This document shows positions 27,380 to 37,491 of a stretch of 57,228 nt of DNA, piece by piece. Position numbers and translations under genes: made by a program. The first letter of the stretch is position 1. Every line of letters begins with the position of its first letter. The notes under the pieces were generated by a model, which worked only from the letters and a program-made list of their open reading frames with translations, was not told the origin of the DNA and made no database searches. The stretch comes from Mediterranea sp. (in: CFB group bacteria) (lineage in GTDB: Bacteria > Bacteroidota > Bacteroidia > Bacteroidales > Bacteroidaceae), in assembly GCA_031261805.1 (NCBI GenBank), contig JAISIX010000195.1, positions 1 to 57,228 of the forward strand, written 5' to 3'.

Positions 27380-28693
27380 TTAGAAAGTGATGAGGCCGTC
27401 GCTTCCTGCGGCAGCTTCTTCGGTGGCCTCCTCCTCTTCGGCGGCAGCTCTGGCTTTTATCTTGTTGAGCATTGCCTTGTCGCGCAGGTAGGTGGGCGAG
27501 TCGCTCACCATGTCGATGACGTTGTCGTTGTCGAGGTCCTCGGCATTGAAGAGGTAGATGTTCCGTTTGCGGCGTACTACCTTGCTGCCCAAGCTGTTGG
27601 CGCTTTCGCCGTAAGCCTTGCGGATGCGGCCGCGGTCGGCCTCTTTCTTCTCCTCTTCTTGCTGTTGGCGCTCCTCCTCTTCTTGGCTACGTGCCTCGTG
27701 CAGGGCATCCATGCCGGGCACGTCTTCCACACCGAAGCCGGTGGCGAGCACGGTGATTTTCACCCGTTTGTCCAGCGTCTCGTCGATGGCTACACCCCAG
27801 ATGACCTCTACCCCCTCGCGGAACTTGCTCATGAACTCGTGCACCTCGTTCATCTCCTCCATCATCAGCTCGGAGGTGGGGCAGAAGGAAACGTTGAGCA
27901 TCACCTTCTTGGCGTTGAAGATGTCGTTGTTGTTGAGTAGGGGAGAGTGGAGGGCATCGTCGATGGCCTTGGTCACCCGGTTCTCGCCTTCCCCGAAGCC
28001 AGTGCTCATGATGGCTACGCCGCCATCCTTGAGGATGGTCTTCACGTCGGCGAAGTCGAGGTTCACCGTGCCTCGCATGGTGATGATCTCGGCGATGCTC
28101 TTGGCGGCTATGGAGAGGGTGTCGTCGGCCTTGCCGAAGGCATTCATAAAGGTGAGGTCGGCGTATATCTCGCGTAGCCGCTCGTTGTTGATGACCAGTA
28201 GGGCATCGACGTGCTGGGCGATGCGGTCCACGCCGTCGAGTGCCTGGATGATTTTCTTCTCGCCCTCGAAGATGAAGGGGATGGTGACGATACCAATGGT
28301 AAGTATGTCCATCTCCTTGGCGATGCGGGCGATGACGGGTGCGGCTCCTGTGCCGGTGCCGCCTCCCATGCCGGCGGTGATGAACACCATCTTGGTGCCG
28401 TCGCTCAGCAGGGCTTTGATTTCGTCGGCGCTTTCCTCGGCTGCCTCGCAGGCACGCTCGGGGCGGTTGCCGGCCCCAAGGCCCTGGGTGATGTTACGGC
28501 CCAGCTGCAACTTCTCGGGCACGGGCGACTCGGCCAGTGCCTGGTTGTCCGTATTGCAAAGAACGAAGGTCACGTCGTGTATGCCTTCCCGGTACATGTG
28601 GTTCACGGCGTTGCCGCCTCCACCGCCCACGCCAATCACTTTGATGATTTTGGGGGAATCGGTCGGGAAATCGAATTGTACTATATCGTCCAT
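27380..28693 (-). CDS. ftsZ: Cell division protein FtsZ
   Basis: GVGGGGGNAVNHM, GMGGGTGTGAAPVIA tubulin signature. Confidence 0.98.
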   Translation of the reverse strand: MDDIVQFDFPTDSPKIIKVIGVGGGGGNAVNHMYREGIHDVTFVLCNTDNQALAESPVPEKLQLGRNITQGLGAGNRPERACEAAEESADEIKALLSDGTKMVFITAGMGGGTGTGAAPVIARIAKEMDILTIGIVTIPFIFEGEKKIIQALDGVDRIAQHVDALLVINNERLREIYADLTFMNAFGKADDTLSIAAKSIAEIITMRGTVNLDFADVKTILKDGGVAIMSTGFGEGENRVTKAIDDALHSPLLNNNDIFNAKKVMLNVSFCPTSELMMEEMNEVHEFMSKFREGVEVIWGVAIDETLDKRVKITVLATGFGVEDVPGMDALHEARSQEEEERQQQEEEKKEADRGRIRKAYGESANSLGSKVVRRKRNIYLFNAEDLDNDNVIDMVSDSPTYLRDKAMLNKIKARAAAEEEEATEEAAAGSDGLITF

Positions 28694-28711
28694 GGTTATC
28701 TTGTTATTAAA

Positions 28712-30136
28712 TTATTTATCGTCTTCCATCTTAGAGGAGTCGTCGTCGACGTCGAAAAGGCCTCTGGCGAAGCGGTCAATCCAGCTGGGCTTACGCTTGC
28801 TCTCTTCTTTCCGCCTCCTCTTCTCGTCTTGCTCTTTTTGGCGTTTTCTCTCTTCCTCGTCTTTTTTCCTCTTCTCCTCTTTCAAGCGCTCTTGTTCGGC
28901 TTCCCACTCGGGATCGTTGCCAAAGTCAAGCTCTGGTGTCTGGGAGGAGGTAGGGGTTGTGGTAGGAGGTGTTTTGGGCATTTCCGGGCGGGCGCAGTTC
29001 AACTCGCCGCTCAGCAACAGTCCGTACAGGGTGTTCTGGCTGCCGTCCCTACGTTGCGCCTCGCCGGAGGCGTGGATGGTTTCGCGCGGGACTTTGGCCG
29101 TGCGTAGCTTTTCTACCTTCTGGCGTTTGCGTACCATCTCGTCGAGGTTCTTCAGGTTGGCGGCTCCTCCGGTGAACACGACACCGGCCATGAGCTTCTC
29201 CTCGTAGCCCGACAGCTGGAGTTGGTGCCATACGTTGGCCACTATCTCTTCGGCTCGTGCCTCAATGATATTGTTCAGCTCGGCTACCTTGATGGGGTGT
29301 CCGCCGTCCATCCGCTCACAGAGGGCGGGTTCCTGTTCGGGGTCCTCCTCGTAGCAGGCGTCACCATATCTCTTTTTGAGGCGTTCGGCCTCCTCTTCTT
29401 CGATGTTGAGGGTGGTCAGGTCGCGGGTGATGTTGTTGCCTCCCAGCGGCAGTACGGCGAGGTAGCGGAGGATGTCGTTCTTGTAGACCACGAGGGTGGT
29501 GGTATCGGCTCCGAAGTCCACCAGCGCGCAGCCCGAGCGACGTTCGTTCTCGGTAAGGAGGGCGGTGGCGGTAACGATAGGCGAGATGAGCAGGTCGGCC
29601 ATGCCAATCTTGGCTTGGTGGAAGCAGTACTCCAGGTTCTTCTTCACGGCCGAGCGGGCCACGATGTTGAGGAACCGCCCTTCGATGTGGCTTCCCAGCA
29701 GTCCCACGGGGTTGGCCTGCAGGTTGTTCTCTACCTTATATTCTTGAGGGGCTACCTCCAGTATGTCCATGTTGATGAGGGGGACGGCGGTGTTCTCGTC
29801 GCCGATGGCGCTCACCAGCTCTTCCGTGATGATGGCCTCCTCCTTTAGCTCACGGGTCACTACGTTGCGTACGGTGCGGAGCGACTGCCCCCCGATGCCT
29901 ACGTACACTTTGGCGATGCCGCTGTTCAGCTCCTTCTCCAGCTGCTGAATGACGGTGGTGAGGCCTTGCGTGGCCTTGTCTACATTAAAGATGGTGCCTT
30001 TGCGGATGAAGGAGGAGGAGTCTTCCTGCACATACGCCAGTATCTGCATGCTTCCGTCATTGTTCTTCCGTCCGGCAGCACCGACAATCTTCGATGACCC
30101 AAGCTCAATAGCGGCGATGAATTCTGTTGTTGCCAT
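28712..30136 (-). CDS. ftsA: Cell division protein FtsA
   Basis: AIELGSSKIVGAAG, ALVDFGADTTTLVVY; adjacent to ftsZ. Confidence 0.97.
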   Translation of the reverse strand: MATTEFIAAIELGSSKIVGAAGRKNNDGSMQILAYVQEDSSSFIRKGTIFNVDKATQGLTTVIQQLEKELNSGIAKVYVGIGGQSLRTVRNVVTRELKEEAIITEELVSAIGDENTAVPLINMDILEVAPQEYKVENNLQANPVGLLGSHIEGRFLNIVARSAVKKNLEYCFHQAKIGMADLLISPIVTATALLTENERRSGCALVDFGADTTTLVVYKNDILRYLAVLPLGGNNITRDLTTLNIEEEEAERLKKRYGDACYEEDPEQEPALCERMDGGHPIKVAELNNIIEARAEEIVANVWHQLQLSGYEEKLMAGVVFTGGAANLKNLDEMVRKRQKVEKLRTAKVPRETIHASGEAQRRDGSQNTLYGLLLSGELNCARPEMPKTPPTTTPTSSQTPELDFGNDPEWEAEQERLKEEKRKKDEEERKRQKEQDEKRRRKEESKRKPSWIDRFARGLFDVDDDSSKMEDDK

Positions 30137-30146
30137 ATCTTTCCTA

Positions 30147-30890
30147 TTAATGAATATTCCTTTTTGTACATATTATCTGGTTGTCGAACTCCAGGTTGAT
30201 GCGTGAGTACTTGTTCCAGCCCACCTGGTTGAGCGCTTTCTCATAAAATAGCTTCAGCCGCTGAAGCTTCCGCTCGAAATGCTCCAAGCTACCCAAGTAA
30301 ACAATCTGGTCGCCTACCCGCGGCACCAGCTCGACGGTTTGGTCGGGTAGCACGTGTATCTGCTCTATCTGGGCATCCCAGAACTTATTGTTCTGCAAAA
30401 ATACACCAAACTTATATAATTCTTTCATGGCGAACGACTTTTCTATCTTTCCGGTGGCTATAGCCCGGTGGGCGACGCATTTGGCCTCGGGGGGCATGAT
30501 GCGTCCGGTATTGTCGATGTAGTAGTTGTCGCCGTTGTCGCTCATCACCCGTAGGACGGGCACGCGCTGGGTTACCTCCACGCACACCTTGTCGCCGGGT
30601 GTCTTGTAACACTCTACCTGTCCGATGAGCGGGTTCTTGGCAAGCTCCTGCTCCAGCGTCTTGGTAGAGATTTGATCCATCTTCTTCCCGATGGGGTAAA
30701 GCCCTTTCCGCTGGAGGTTGGCTTTCAGCTCTTCCTTGGTGATGAAACCGGCATAAGCGCTATCGCTGATGACCAGCTCTATGTCCTTGCAAGTGCGCTG
30801 GTTCGGCTGGCGGTTGAAGGCGGTGACGGCTATCGCGAGATAAGCTATCAGCCCCAGCATGACGATGGATAAGAAGATTCTTCGGATCAT
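30147..30890 (-). CDS. ftsQ: Cell division protein FtsQ
   Basis: Position in dcw, N-terminal TM, POTRA-like region. Confidence 0.88.
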   Translation of the reverse strand: MIRRIFLSIVMLGLIAYLAIAVTAFNRQPNQRTCKDIELVISDSAYAGFITKEELKANLQRKGLYPIGKKMDQISTKTLEQELAKNPLIGQVECYKTPGDKVCVEVTQRVPVLRVMSDNGDNYYIDNTGRIMPPEAKCVAHRAIATGKIEKSFAMKELYKFGVFLQNNKFWDAQIEQIHVLPDQTVELVPRVGDQIVYLGSLEHFERKLQRLKLFYEKALNQVGWNKYSRINLEFDNQIICTKRNIH

Positions 30891-30892
30891 GG

Positions 30893-32281
30893 CTACTTCG
30901 TTTCTTTCTCCTCCAACAGTTGCTGGATGGCCGGCACGTAGTCTTCGATGTCGCCGGCTCCCAAGGTGATTAGCACTTCAATGTCTTTGCCCCGTAAAAT
31001 GTTCAGTAGCTCCTCCTTTTGGCACATACTTTTCTGGATGCCCGGGCGGAGCTGGTCGTAGATGAGGCGGCTGGTGACCCCGGGGATGGGTGTCTCGCGG
31101 GCCGGATAGATGTCGAGCAGGATGACCTCGTCGAGCAAGGATAGGCTGTCGGCAAACTCCCGGTAGAAGTCGTGCGTGCGGCTGTAGAGGTGTGGCTGGA
31201 ACACGGCGGTAATCTTCTTGTCGGCGTACAGCTCACGGATGGAGAGGACGCTCTGGCGGATTTCGGCCGGGTGGTGGGCATAGTCGCTGAGGAATACCAT
31301 CCGGTCGTTCTTGATTTTGAAGTCGAAGCGTCGCTCCACACCCCGGAAGCTGGCCATACCCTGGCGTATCTCTTCGTCGGTGGCGCCGTTGAGATGTGCC
31401 AGTGCCATGGCGGCTACGCCGTTCTCGATGTTGATGCTGACGGGTACCCCCAAGCGGATGTCGTTGATGCGGGTGTCGGGAGCTACGAAGTTGACGACGA
31501 TTTCGCCGCCGCCGATGCGGATGTTCTCAGCATGGAAGTCACCCTCGTCGCGCGAGTAGGTATAGAGGCGTACGCCGGGCTGCAGCCGTGGCTGGAGGGC
31601 GATGCCTTTGCGGACAATCAGCGCCCCGCCGGGGCGGATGAGGCTGGTGTAGTGGTCGAAGCTCTCGAGATATGCCTCACGGGTGCCGTAGATGTCCAAA
31701 TGGTCGGGGTCGGTGGCGGTGATGACCGACATGTAGGGCAACAGCTGGTGGAAGGAGCGGTCGAACTCATCGGCCTCGATTACCGTGTAAGGGCTATCCT
31801 TGGAGAGTAGCAGGTTGGTGTGGTAGTTCTGCGAGATGCCGCCGAGGAATGCCGTGCAACCCACGTGCGACTGGTGCAGCAGGTGGGCTGCCATGGTCGA
31901 CGTGGTGGTCTTGCCATGGGTACCGGCCACGCAGAGGCCTTGGCTGGAGCGGGTGATGGTGCCCAGCACCTGGGCGCGTTTCTGTATCTCGAACCCGTTG
32001 TCGCGGAAGTAGGCCAGCTCGGCGTGCTCCTGCGGTACGGCGGGGGTGTAGACGACCAGTGTGGTGGCCGGTTCACGGCAGGTGGGGGGTATGAGGTCGA
32101 CGTTCTCTTCGTAGTGTATCTGTACCCCCTCGTCGACGAGGGCGTGGGTGAGTGGGGTGGGGGTGCGGTCGTATCCGGCCACTGCCTTCCCCTTGAAGAG
32201 GAAGTAGCGCACCAAGGCGCTCATGCCGATGCCGCCGGCACCTACGAAGTAAACGGACTTTATGGTTTCAATATTCATCAT
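30893..32281 (-). CDS. murC: UDP-N-acetylmuramate--L-alanine ligase
   Basis: VGAGGIGMSAL, GTHGKTTTSTM. Confidence 0.97.
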   Translation of the reverse strand: MMNIETIKSVYFVGAGGIGMSALVRYFLFKGKAVAGYDRTPTPLTHALVDEGVQIHYEENVDLIPPTCREPATTLVVYTPAVPQEHAELAYFRDNGFEIQKRAQVLGTITRSSQGLCVAGTHGKTTTSTMAAHLLHQSHVGCTAFLGGISQNYHTNLLLSKDSPYTVIEADEFDRSFHQLLPYMSVITATDPDHLDIYGTREAYLESFDHYTSLIRPGGALIVRKGIALQPRLQPGVRLYTYSRDEGDFHAENIRIGGGEIVVNFVAPDTRINDIRLGVPVSINIENGVAAMALAHLNGATDEEIRQGMASFRGVERRFDFKIKNDRMVFLSDYAHHPAEIRQSVLSIRELYADKKITAVFQPHLYSRTHDFYREFADSLSLLDEVILLDIYPARETPIPGVTSRLIYDQLRPGIQKSMCQKEELLNILRGKDIEVLITLGAGDIEDYVPAIQQLLEEKETK

Positions 32282-33405
32282 GCCTTCTTGTTATTCTTCT
32301 CTTCGGCCAGCCGTATCACCTCTTGGGCGATGGCCCGCGCCGCGTCGGGGTGGGCCAGCTGGGCGATGTTATTACTCAGTTCTTTTAGTTGGGGGGCGTT
32401 CGTGACGGTGGCGATGGCCAGGGGGATAAGCTTATCCGTCGCCTCGTTGTCCTTGACATAGAGCGCCGCCTTCTTGTTCACGAGGGCCAGGGCGTTCTTC
32501 GTCTGATGGTCTTCGGCCACGTTGGGCGAGGGCACCAGTATGACGGGCTTGTGCAGCAGGCAGAACTCCGAGATGGAGCCTGCCCCGGCACGCGACACCA
32601 CGAGGTCGGCGGCGCAGTAGGCGGCGGCCATGTCTTTGATAAACTCCATCAGGCGCAGGTTGTGCAGGGGTGCGAAGTCCTCCAGTGTCTCCGCCATCTC
32701 TTTATAGTAGTACTTCCCCGTCTGCCAGATGAACTGTATGTCGGGATGCTCCTGGAGGATGTCCAACCCATCCTTCAGCGTGTTGTTGAGGGTGCGTGCG
32801 CCGAGGCTGCCGCCTATCACGAGGATGGTCTTCTTGTCGGGCAGCAGGTCGAAGGTCTGTGCGGCCTCCTCTCGCGAGAGGGCGCTGTTCAGTAGGTTTT
32901 GGCGTACGGGGTTGCCTGTGAGTATGAGCTTGTTGGCAGGGAAGAATTTCTCCATTCCCTCGTAGGCCACGCATATCTTACGTGCCTTCTTGGCCAGTAG
33001 CTTATTGGTGACTCCGGCGTAGGAGTTCTGCTCCTGCAGGAGGGTGGGGATGCCCATCATGCCCGCCGTCTTCAGGGTAGGGCCGCTGGCATAACCACCC
33101 ACGCCTACCGCTACCTGCGGTCGGAAGTGGCGGACGATGCTCCGCGCCTTCCACTGGCTGCGCAGCAGCTTGAAGAGTACCGGTATGTTGCGCCACAGCC
33201 GCTTGCGGTCGAATCCGGCCACCGGTAGGCCGACAATGTCGTAGCCGGCATCGGGCACGCGCTGCATCTCCATCCGCCCCTCGGCTCCTACGAAGAGTAT
33301 CTGGGCATCGGGACGCAGCTCCCTCACGGCATTGGCTATGGAGACGGCCGGGAAGATATGCCCTCCTGTACCGCCGCCGCTGATGATGATTCTAAGTTCG
33401 CTCAT
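32278..33405 (-). CDS. murG: UDP-GlcNAc transferase MurG
   Basis: ISGGGTGGHIFPAVSIA; ATG start chosen over the GTG at 33411. Confidence 0.97.
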   Translation of the reverse strand: MSELRIIISGGGTGGHIFPAVSIANAVRELRPDAQILFVGAEGRMEMQRVPDAGYDIVGLPVAGFDRKRLWRNIPVLFKLLRSQWKARSIVRHFRPQVAVGVGGYASGPTLKTAGMMGIPTLLQEQNSYAGVTNKLLAKKARKICVAYEGMEKFFPANKLILTGNPVRQNLLNSALSREEAAQTFDLLPDKKTILVIGGSLGARTLNNTLKDGLDILQEHPDIQFIWQTGKYYYKEMAETLEDFAPLHNLRLMEFIKDMAAAYCAADLVVSRAGAGSISEFCLLHKPVILVPSPNVAEDHQTKNALALVNKKAALYVKDNEATDKLIPLAIATVTNAPQLKELSNNIAQLAHPDAARAIAQEVIRLAEEKNNKKA

Positions 33406-33431
33406 AATCACTAATCACTAATCGTTCATCA

Positions 33432-34748
33432 CTAATCACTATTCTCATCCTCCTCGTCCTCGAACGTAGCGTCGCTGTTCAGCGCTTTGGAGGTCGGCTC
33501 AACCCCTGCCTGGGCTTCGGAGTCGGCTGTATGGATGATTTCTAACTGGAGCTTGGCGTCGTGCTCTTTCAGCTCTTCCAGATGGGCTGTATAGCGGCTC
33601 ACGCTCAGTATCATGCCAATATAGACGCAGTTGATGATGGTGCTTGTCCCACCCTTGCTGATGAGGGGTAGCGGCTGCCCCGTGACGGGGAACAAGCCCA
33701 CGGCCACCATCATGTTGAGCAACGCCTGCGACACCAAGAGCAGGGCGATGCCCATCACCAGGAAAGCGGGGAAAGTGCGGTCGCACTTCTGCGCGATGCG
33801 TCCCGCTCGTACCAGCAGGCAGATGTAGAGGAACACCACGAAGAAGCCTCCCACCAGCCCCATCTCCTCCACGACGATGGCGAAGATAAAGTCGGAAAAG
33901 GCTTGGCTGAGGAAGTCGCGTTGTACGGAGTTGCCCGGCCCTACGCCCAAGAGGTTGCTGGAGGCCACGGCGATGCGTGCGTGCGCCACCTGTGCGTCTT
34001 TGTCGATGTCGAACTTGGCGGCGGGTACCTCTTCTTTGTCGGTGAAGCCCACGATGCGGTTGCGCCATGTCACCGCCCGGTGCAGTCCCGGTATCTCGCT
34101 CCATGTCTTGGCGGGTATCACGGCGAGGGTACCTACTCCTATCGCGCCTACGAGGGCGAGGATGCCTAACATGCCGAATAGCTTCTTGAACGCCACCCGT
34201 CCGATGAACATCATCATGCAGACTACGGTAAAGAGCAGCAAGGCGGTGGATAGGTTCTCGGGGGCTATCAAGAGCAGCACGATGCCTGTGAGTATCATGA
34301 TGTACTTGAACGCTTTGGGGTTGGCGCCGTTCTCGTCCTGCCGTTTGGAGAGGATAAAGGCTGTGGCGATGACTACGGCCATCTTAGCCAGCTCGGAGGG
34401 CTGGAACTGGAAGCCCATGAAGGTCATCCAGCGGGCTGCGCCATTCACCCGGTCGCCGGTGGCGAGGCCCAGCGCCACTACCACTACCAGCAGCACTACG
34501 GACACGGGGTAGGTGAAGAGCGGGAACACCTGGAACCACTTGTAGGGGATGTTGTGCATCAACACCACCAGCAAGGCGCCTACCATCAGGATGGCTGAGT
34601 GCTGGGTGATGGGTGCCCAGTGGTCGCCACTTTTGTAGGTCAGCGTGGCGGCGGCCGAGAACACCTCTACGATGGAGATGAGGCAGAGGAAGAGGAAAAT
34701 CATCCAGATGACCTTGTCGCCTTTGAATATGTTCTTGAGTAAGTTCAT
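33432..34748 (-). CDS. ftsW: FtsW SEDS-family protein
   Basis: Multi-TM; AARWMTFMGFQFQPSELAK, PVTGQPLPLISKGGTS. Confidence 0.95.
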   Translation of the reverse strand: MNLLKNIFKGDKVIWMIFLFLCLISIVEVFSAAATLTYKSGDHWAPITQHSAILMVGALLVVLMHNIPYKWFQVFPLFTYPVSVVLLVVVVALGLATGDRVNGAARWMTFMGFQFQPSELAKMAVVIATAFILSKRQDENGANPKAFKYIMILTGIVLLLIAPENLSTALLLFTVVCMMMFIGRVAFKKLFGMLGILALVGAIGVGTLAVIPAKTWSEIPGLHRAVTWRNRIVGFTDKEEVPAAKFDIDKDAQVAHARIAVASSNLLGVGPGNSVQRDFLSQAFSDFIFAIVVEEMGLVGGFFVVFLYICLLVRAGRIAQKCDRTFPAFLVMGIALLLVSQALLNMMVAVGLFPVTGQPLPLISKGGTSTIINCVYIGMILSVSRYTAHLEELKEHDAKLQLEIIHTADSEAQAGVEPTSKALNSDATFEDEEDENSD

Positions 34749-36079
34749 AACTCTCTTACGTATTTCTTGAATTGGTCGCCCCGGTCCTCGTAGCTCTTAA
34801 AGAGGTCGAAGCTGGCGCAACAGGGGCTGAGTAGTACGGTGTCGCCCTTCGTGGCCAGGTGGTAGGCGGCATCTACGGCGTCCTTCATGCCGGTTTGCAC
34901 CTCTACGGTGGGCAGCCCCAGCGGGTCGAAGGCGGCGTGTAGCTTCTCGTTGTGCAGGCCGAGGAAGACCAGGCCGACGCACTTCTCGCGTACGAGGTCT
35001 TCTATCTCGCGGTAGTCGTTGCCCTTGTCCTTGCCGCCAAGGATGAGCACCACGGGGGTGGTCATGCTCTTGAGGGCATACCAGCAGGAGTTCACGTTGG
35101 TGGCCTTGGAGTCGTTGATGAAGGCGACACCCCGTACCTTGGCTACCTTCTCCAAGCGGTGCTCCACCCCTTTGAAGTCGGCCAGTGCCTTGCGAATCTC
35201 TTCTTTCTTGATGCCGGCAAGGTTGGCCGAGATACCGGCGGCGAGGGAGTCGTACAGGTTGTGTTCGCCGGTGAGTGCCAGCTCTTCCTGCTCCATGTTG
35301 AAGGCGATGGGTTCGTTGATTTTCACCTCGTTGTCTTCCACGTAGGCGATGGAACCTTCTTCCTTCACGGCCGAGAAGGGGTAGAGCTGCGCTTGCAGGC
35401 CGTATTTCTCCAACTCTTGGTGGATGATGGGGTCGTCGTTCCAGTAGATGAAGGCATCGTCGGCCGTTTGGTTCTGTGTGATACGGAACTTGGCGTCGAT
35501 GTAGTTCTGCATACAGTGGTCGTAGCGGTCGAGGTGGTCGGGGGTGATGTTCATCAGCACGGCGATGTTGGCACGGAACCGGTACATATTGTCGAGTTGG
35601 AAGGAGCTAAGCTCTATCACGTAGTAGTCGTGTTGCTCCTCGGCTACCTGCAGGGCGAGGCTACGCCCTATGTTGCCGGCCAGCCCCACGTTCAGCCCCG
35701 CGCTCTTGAAGATGTGGTAGGTGAGCGAGGTGGTGGTGGTCTTTCCGTTGGAGCCGGTGATGCAGATCATCTTGGCATCGGTATAGCGTCCGGCAAATTC
35801 TATCTCGGAGATGATGGGGGTGCCCTGTGCCTTGAGTTTCAAGACCAGTGGAGCGTCGTTGGGCACACCGGGGCTTTTCACCACCTCGTCGGCGTTGAGT
35901 ATGAGCGCTTCGGTGTGGTGCCCCTCTTCCCAGTCGATGTGGTGGCTGTTGAGTAGCTCCTTATATTTATCCTTGATGGAGGACATGTCCGTCACAAACG
36001 TCTCAAAACCTTTGACCTTGGCCAGCACGGCAGCTCCTGTGCCGCTCTCGCCAGCTCCTAAAACTACTATTCTTTTCAT
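34745..36079 (-). CDS. murD: UDP-N-acetylmuramoylalanine--D-glutamate ligase
   Basis: MKRIVVLGAGESGTGAAVLA, ITGSNGKTTTTSL; start refined to the overlap with mraY. Confidence 0.97.
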   Translation of the reverse strand: MKRIVVLGAGESGTGAAVLAKVKGFETFVTDMSSIKDKYKELLNSHHIDWEEGHHTEALILNADEVVKSPGVPNDAPLVLKLKAQGTPIISEIEFAGRYTDAKMICITGSNGKTTTTSLTYHIFKSAGLNVGLAGNIGRSLALQVAEEQHDYYVIELSSFQLDNMYRFRANIAVLMNITPDHLDRYDHCMQNYIDAKFRITQNQTADDAFIYWNDDPIIHQELEKYGLQAQLYPFSAVKEEGSIAYVEDNEVKINEPIAFNMEQEELALTGEHNLYDSLAAGISANLAGIKKEEIRKALADFKGVEHRLEKVAKVRGVAFINDSKATNVNSCWYALKSMTTPVVLILGGKDKGNDYREIEDLVREKCVGLVFLGLHNEKLHAAFDPLGLPTVEVQTGMKDAVDAAYHLATKGDTVLLSPCCASFDLFKSYEDRGDQFKKYVREL

Positions 36080-37344
36080 CGTATCTTCAATGTAATGATC
36101 GTTATCGCTGCTAATACTATGGTCACAATCCAAAAGCGGACGGTGATCTTTGCCTCATGGAACAGCTGGTCGGGCTTGGTGAACTTCACCGTGCAGCCCG
36201 GCTCAATGATGCCCATGGAGGTACGGAAATGGTCGTGGATAGGGGTGCGCTTGAAGAGTCGTTGCTTCACGCCTTTCCGCTTGCCGGCCTTGTAGTAGGC
36301 CCGTTGTAGGATGACCGACAGGTTCTCCACCAGGAACACGCCACAGAGGATGGGGATGAGTAGCTCCTTGTGGATGATGATGGCGAACACGGCGATGATG
36401 CCGCCGATGGTGAGGCTGCCGGTATCGCCCATGAATACCTGCGCCGGGAAGGCGTTGTACCACAGGAAGCCGATGAGCGCCCCCACAAAGGCGCAGATAT
36501 AGATGACCAGCTCCTCGGAGCCGGGGATGTACATGATGTTGAGGTAGCTGGCGAACTCAATGTGTGAGGAGACGTAGGCGAGTATGCCCAGCGCCACGCC
36601 GATGATGGCCGAGTTGCCGGCTGCCATGCCGTCCATGCCGTCGTTGAGGTTGGCACCGTTGGACACGGCGGTGACCACGAAGATGGTGATGATGATGAAG
36701 AGCACCCATCCGGCCGTCTGAGCATGGTCGCCCAGGAAGGCCACGAAGTCGGCATAGTCGAGGTTGTTGCTCTTGACGAAGGGGATGGTGGTTTGCGTCG
36801 ACTTGATGGGATGTTGCAGGTGCACCACCTCTGTGGCTTGCCCCGGCTTCTGCATCTCAACGTTCTCGCGCACCACCACATTGGGGCTGAGGTAGAGCGT
36901 AAGGCCGACAATCAGGCCCAGTCCTACCTGCCCGATAATCTTGAACTTGCCATGCAGCCCCTCTTTGTTGCGGCGGAATATCTTGATGTAGTCGTCGGCA
37001 AAGCCCAGCGACCCCAGCCATATCGTTGTCACCAGCATCAGTATCATGTAGACGTTGTGCAACTTGCCCAGCAACAGGCAGGGTATGAGTATGGCCACGA
37101 TGATGATGACGCCCCCCATGCTCGGTACGCCTACCTTGTCTACACCGAACGGGTCGATCTTTACGTCCCGCTGTGTCTCGGTAATCTGCTTCTTCTTCAG
37201 CAGGTTGATAAACCGAACGCCCCATATACTTGAGATAAGCAGGGCCAGAATCACTGCCATCAAGGCGCGAAACGAGGTATAGCCGAACATTCCCGCTCCG
37301 GGGAAGTGCAACTCGTGCAACCAGTCAAACAGATAGTATAACAT
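36076..37344 (-). CDS. mraY: Phospho-MurNAc-pentapeptide transferase
   Basis: NLNDGMDGMAAG, VFMGDTGSLTIGG. Confidence 0.97.
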   Translation of the reverse strand: MLYYLFDWLHELHFPGAGMFGYTSFRALMAVILALLISSIWGVRFINLLKKKQITETQRDVKIDPFGVDKVGVPSMGGVIIIVAILIPCLLLGKLHNVYMILMLVTTIWLGSLGFADDYIKIFRRNKEGLHGKFKIIGQVGLGLIVGLTLYLSPNVVVRENVEMQKPGQATEVVHLQHPIKSTQTTIPFVKSNNLDYADFVAFLGDHAQTAGWVLFIIITIFVVTAVSNGANLNDGMDGMAAGNSAIIGVALGILAYVSSHIEFASYLNIMYIPGSEELVIYICAFVGALIGFLWYNAFPAQVFMGDTGSLTIGGIIAVFAIIIHKELLIPILCGVFLVENLSVILQRAYYKAGKRKGVKQRLFKRTPIHDHFRTSMGIIEPGCTVKFTKPDQLFHEAKITVRFWIVTIVLAAITIITLKIR

Positions 37345-37373
37345 ACGCTCTTCTTTTTTAGTAGTTAAGTAGT

Positions 37374-37463
37374 AAGTAGTCAGAGTAGTTAAGTAGAATA
37401 CTACTGCCTTGTCGTTCGTCTTGCAGCAAGTAGAACATTTCTACTTAACTACTCTGACTACTT
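37374..37463. repeat. Perfect 25-bp inverted repeat in mraY-murE spacer
   Basis: AAGTAGTCAGAGTAGTTAAGTAGAA (37374-37398) / TTCTACTTAACTACTCTGACTACTT (37439-37463). Confidence 0.95.
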
Positions 37464-37491
37464 GACTACTCTGACTACTTAACTACCCCAA

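Noticed and set aside
27618-29207. 529-aa plus ORF opposite ftsZ/ftsA
   Set aside because: Ser-rich shadow frame spanning two well-supported minus-strand genes.
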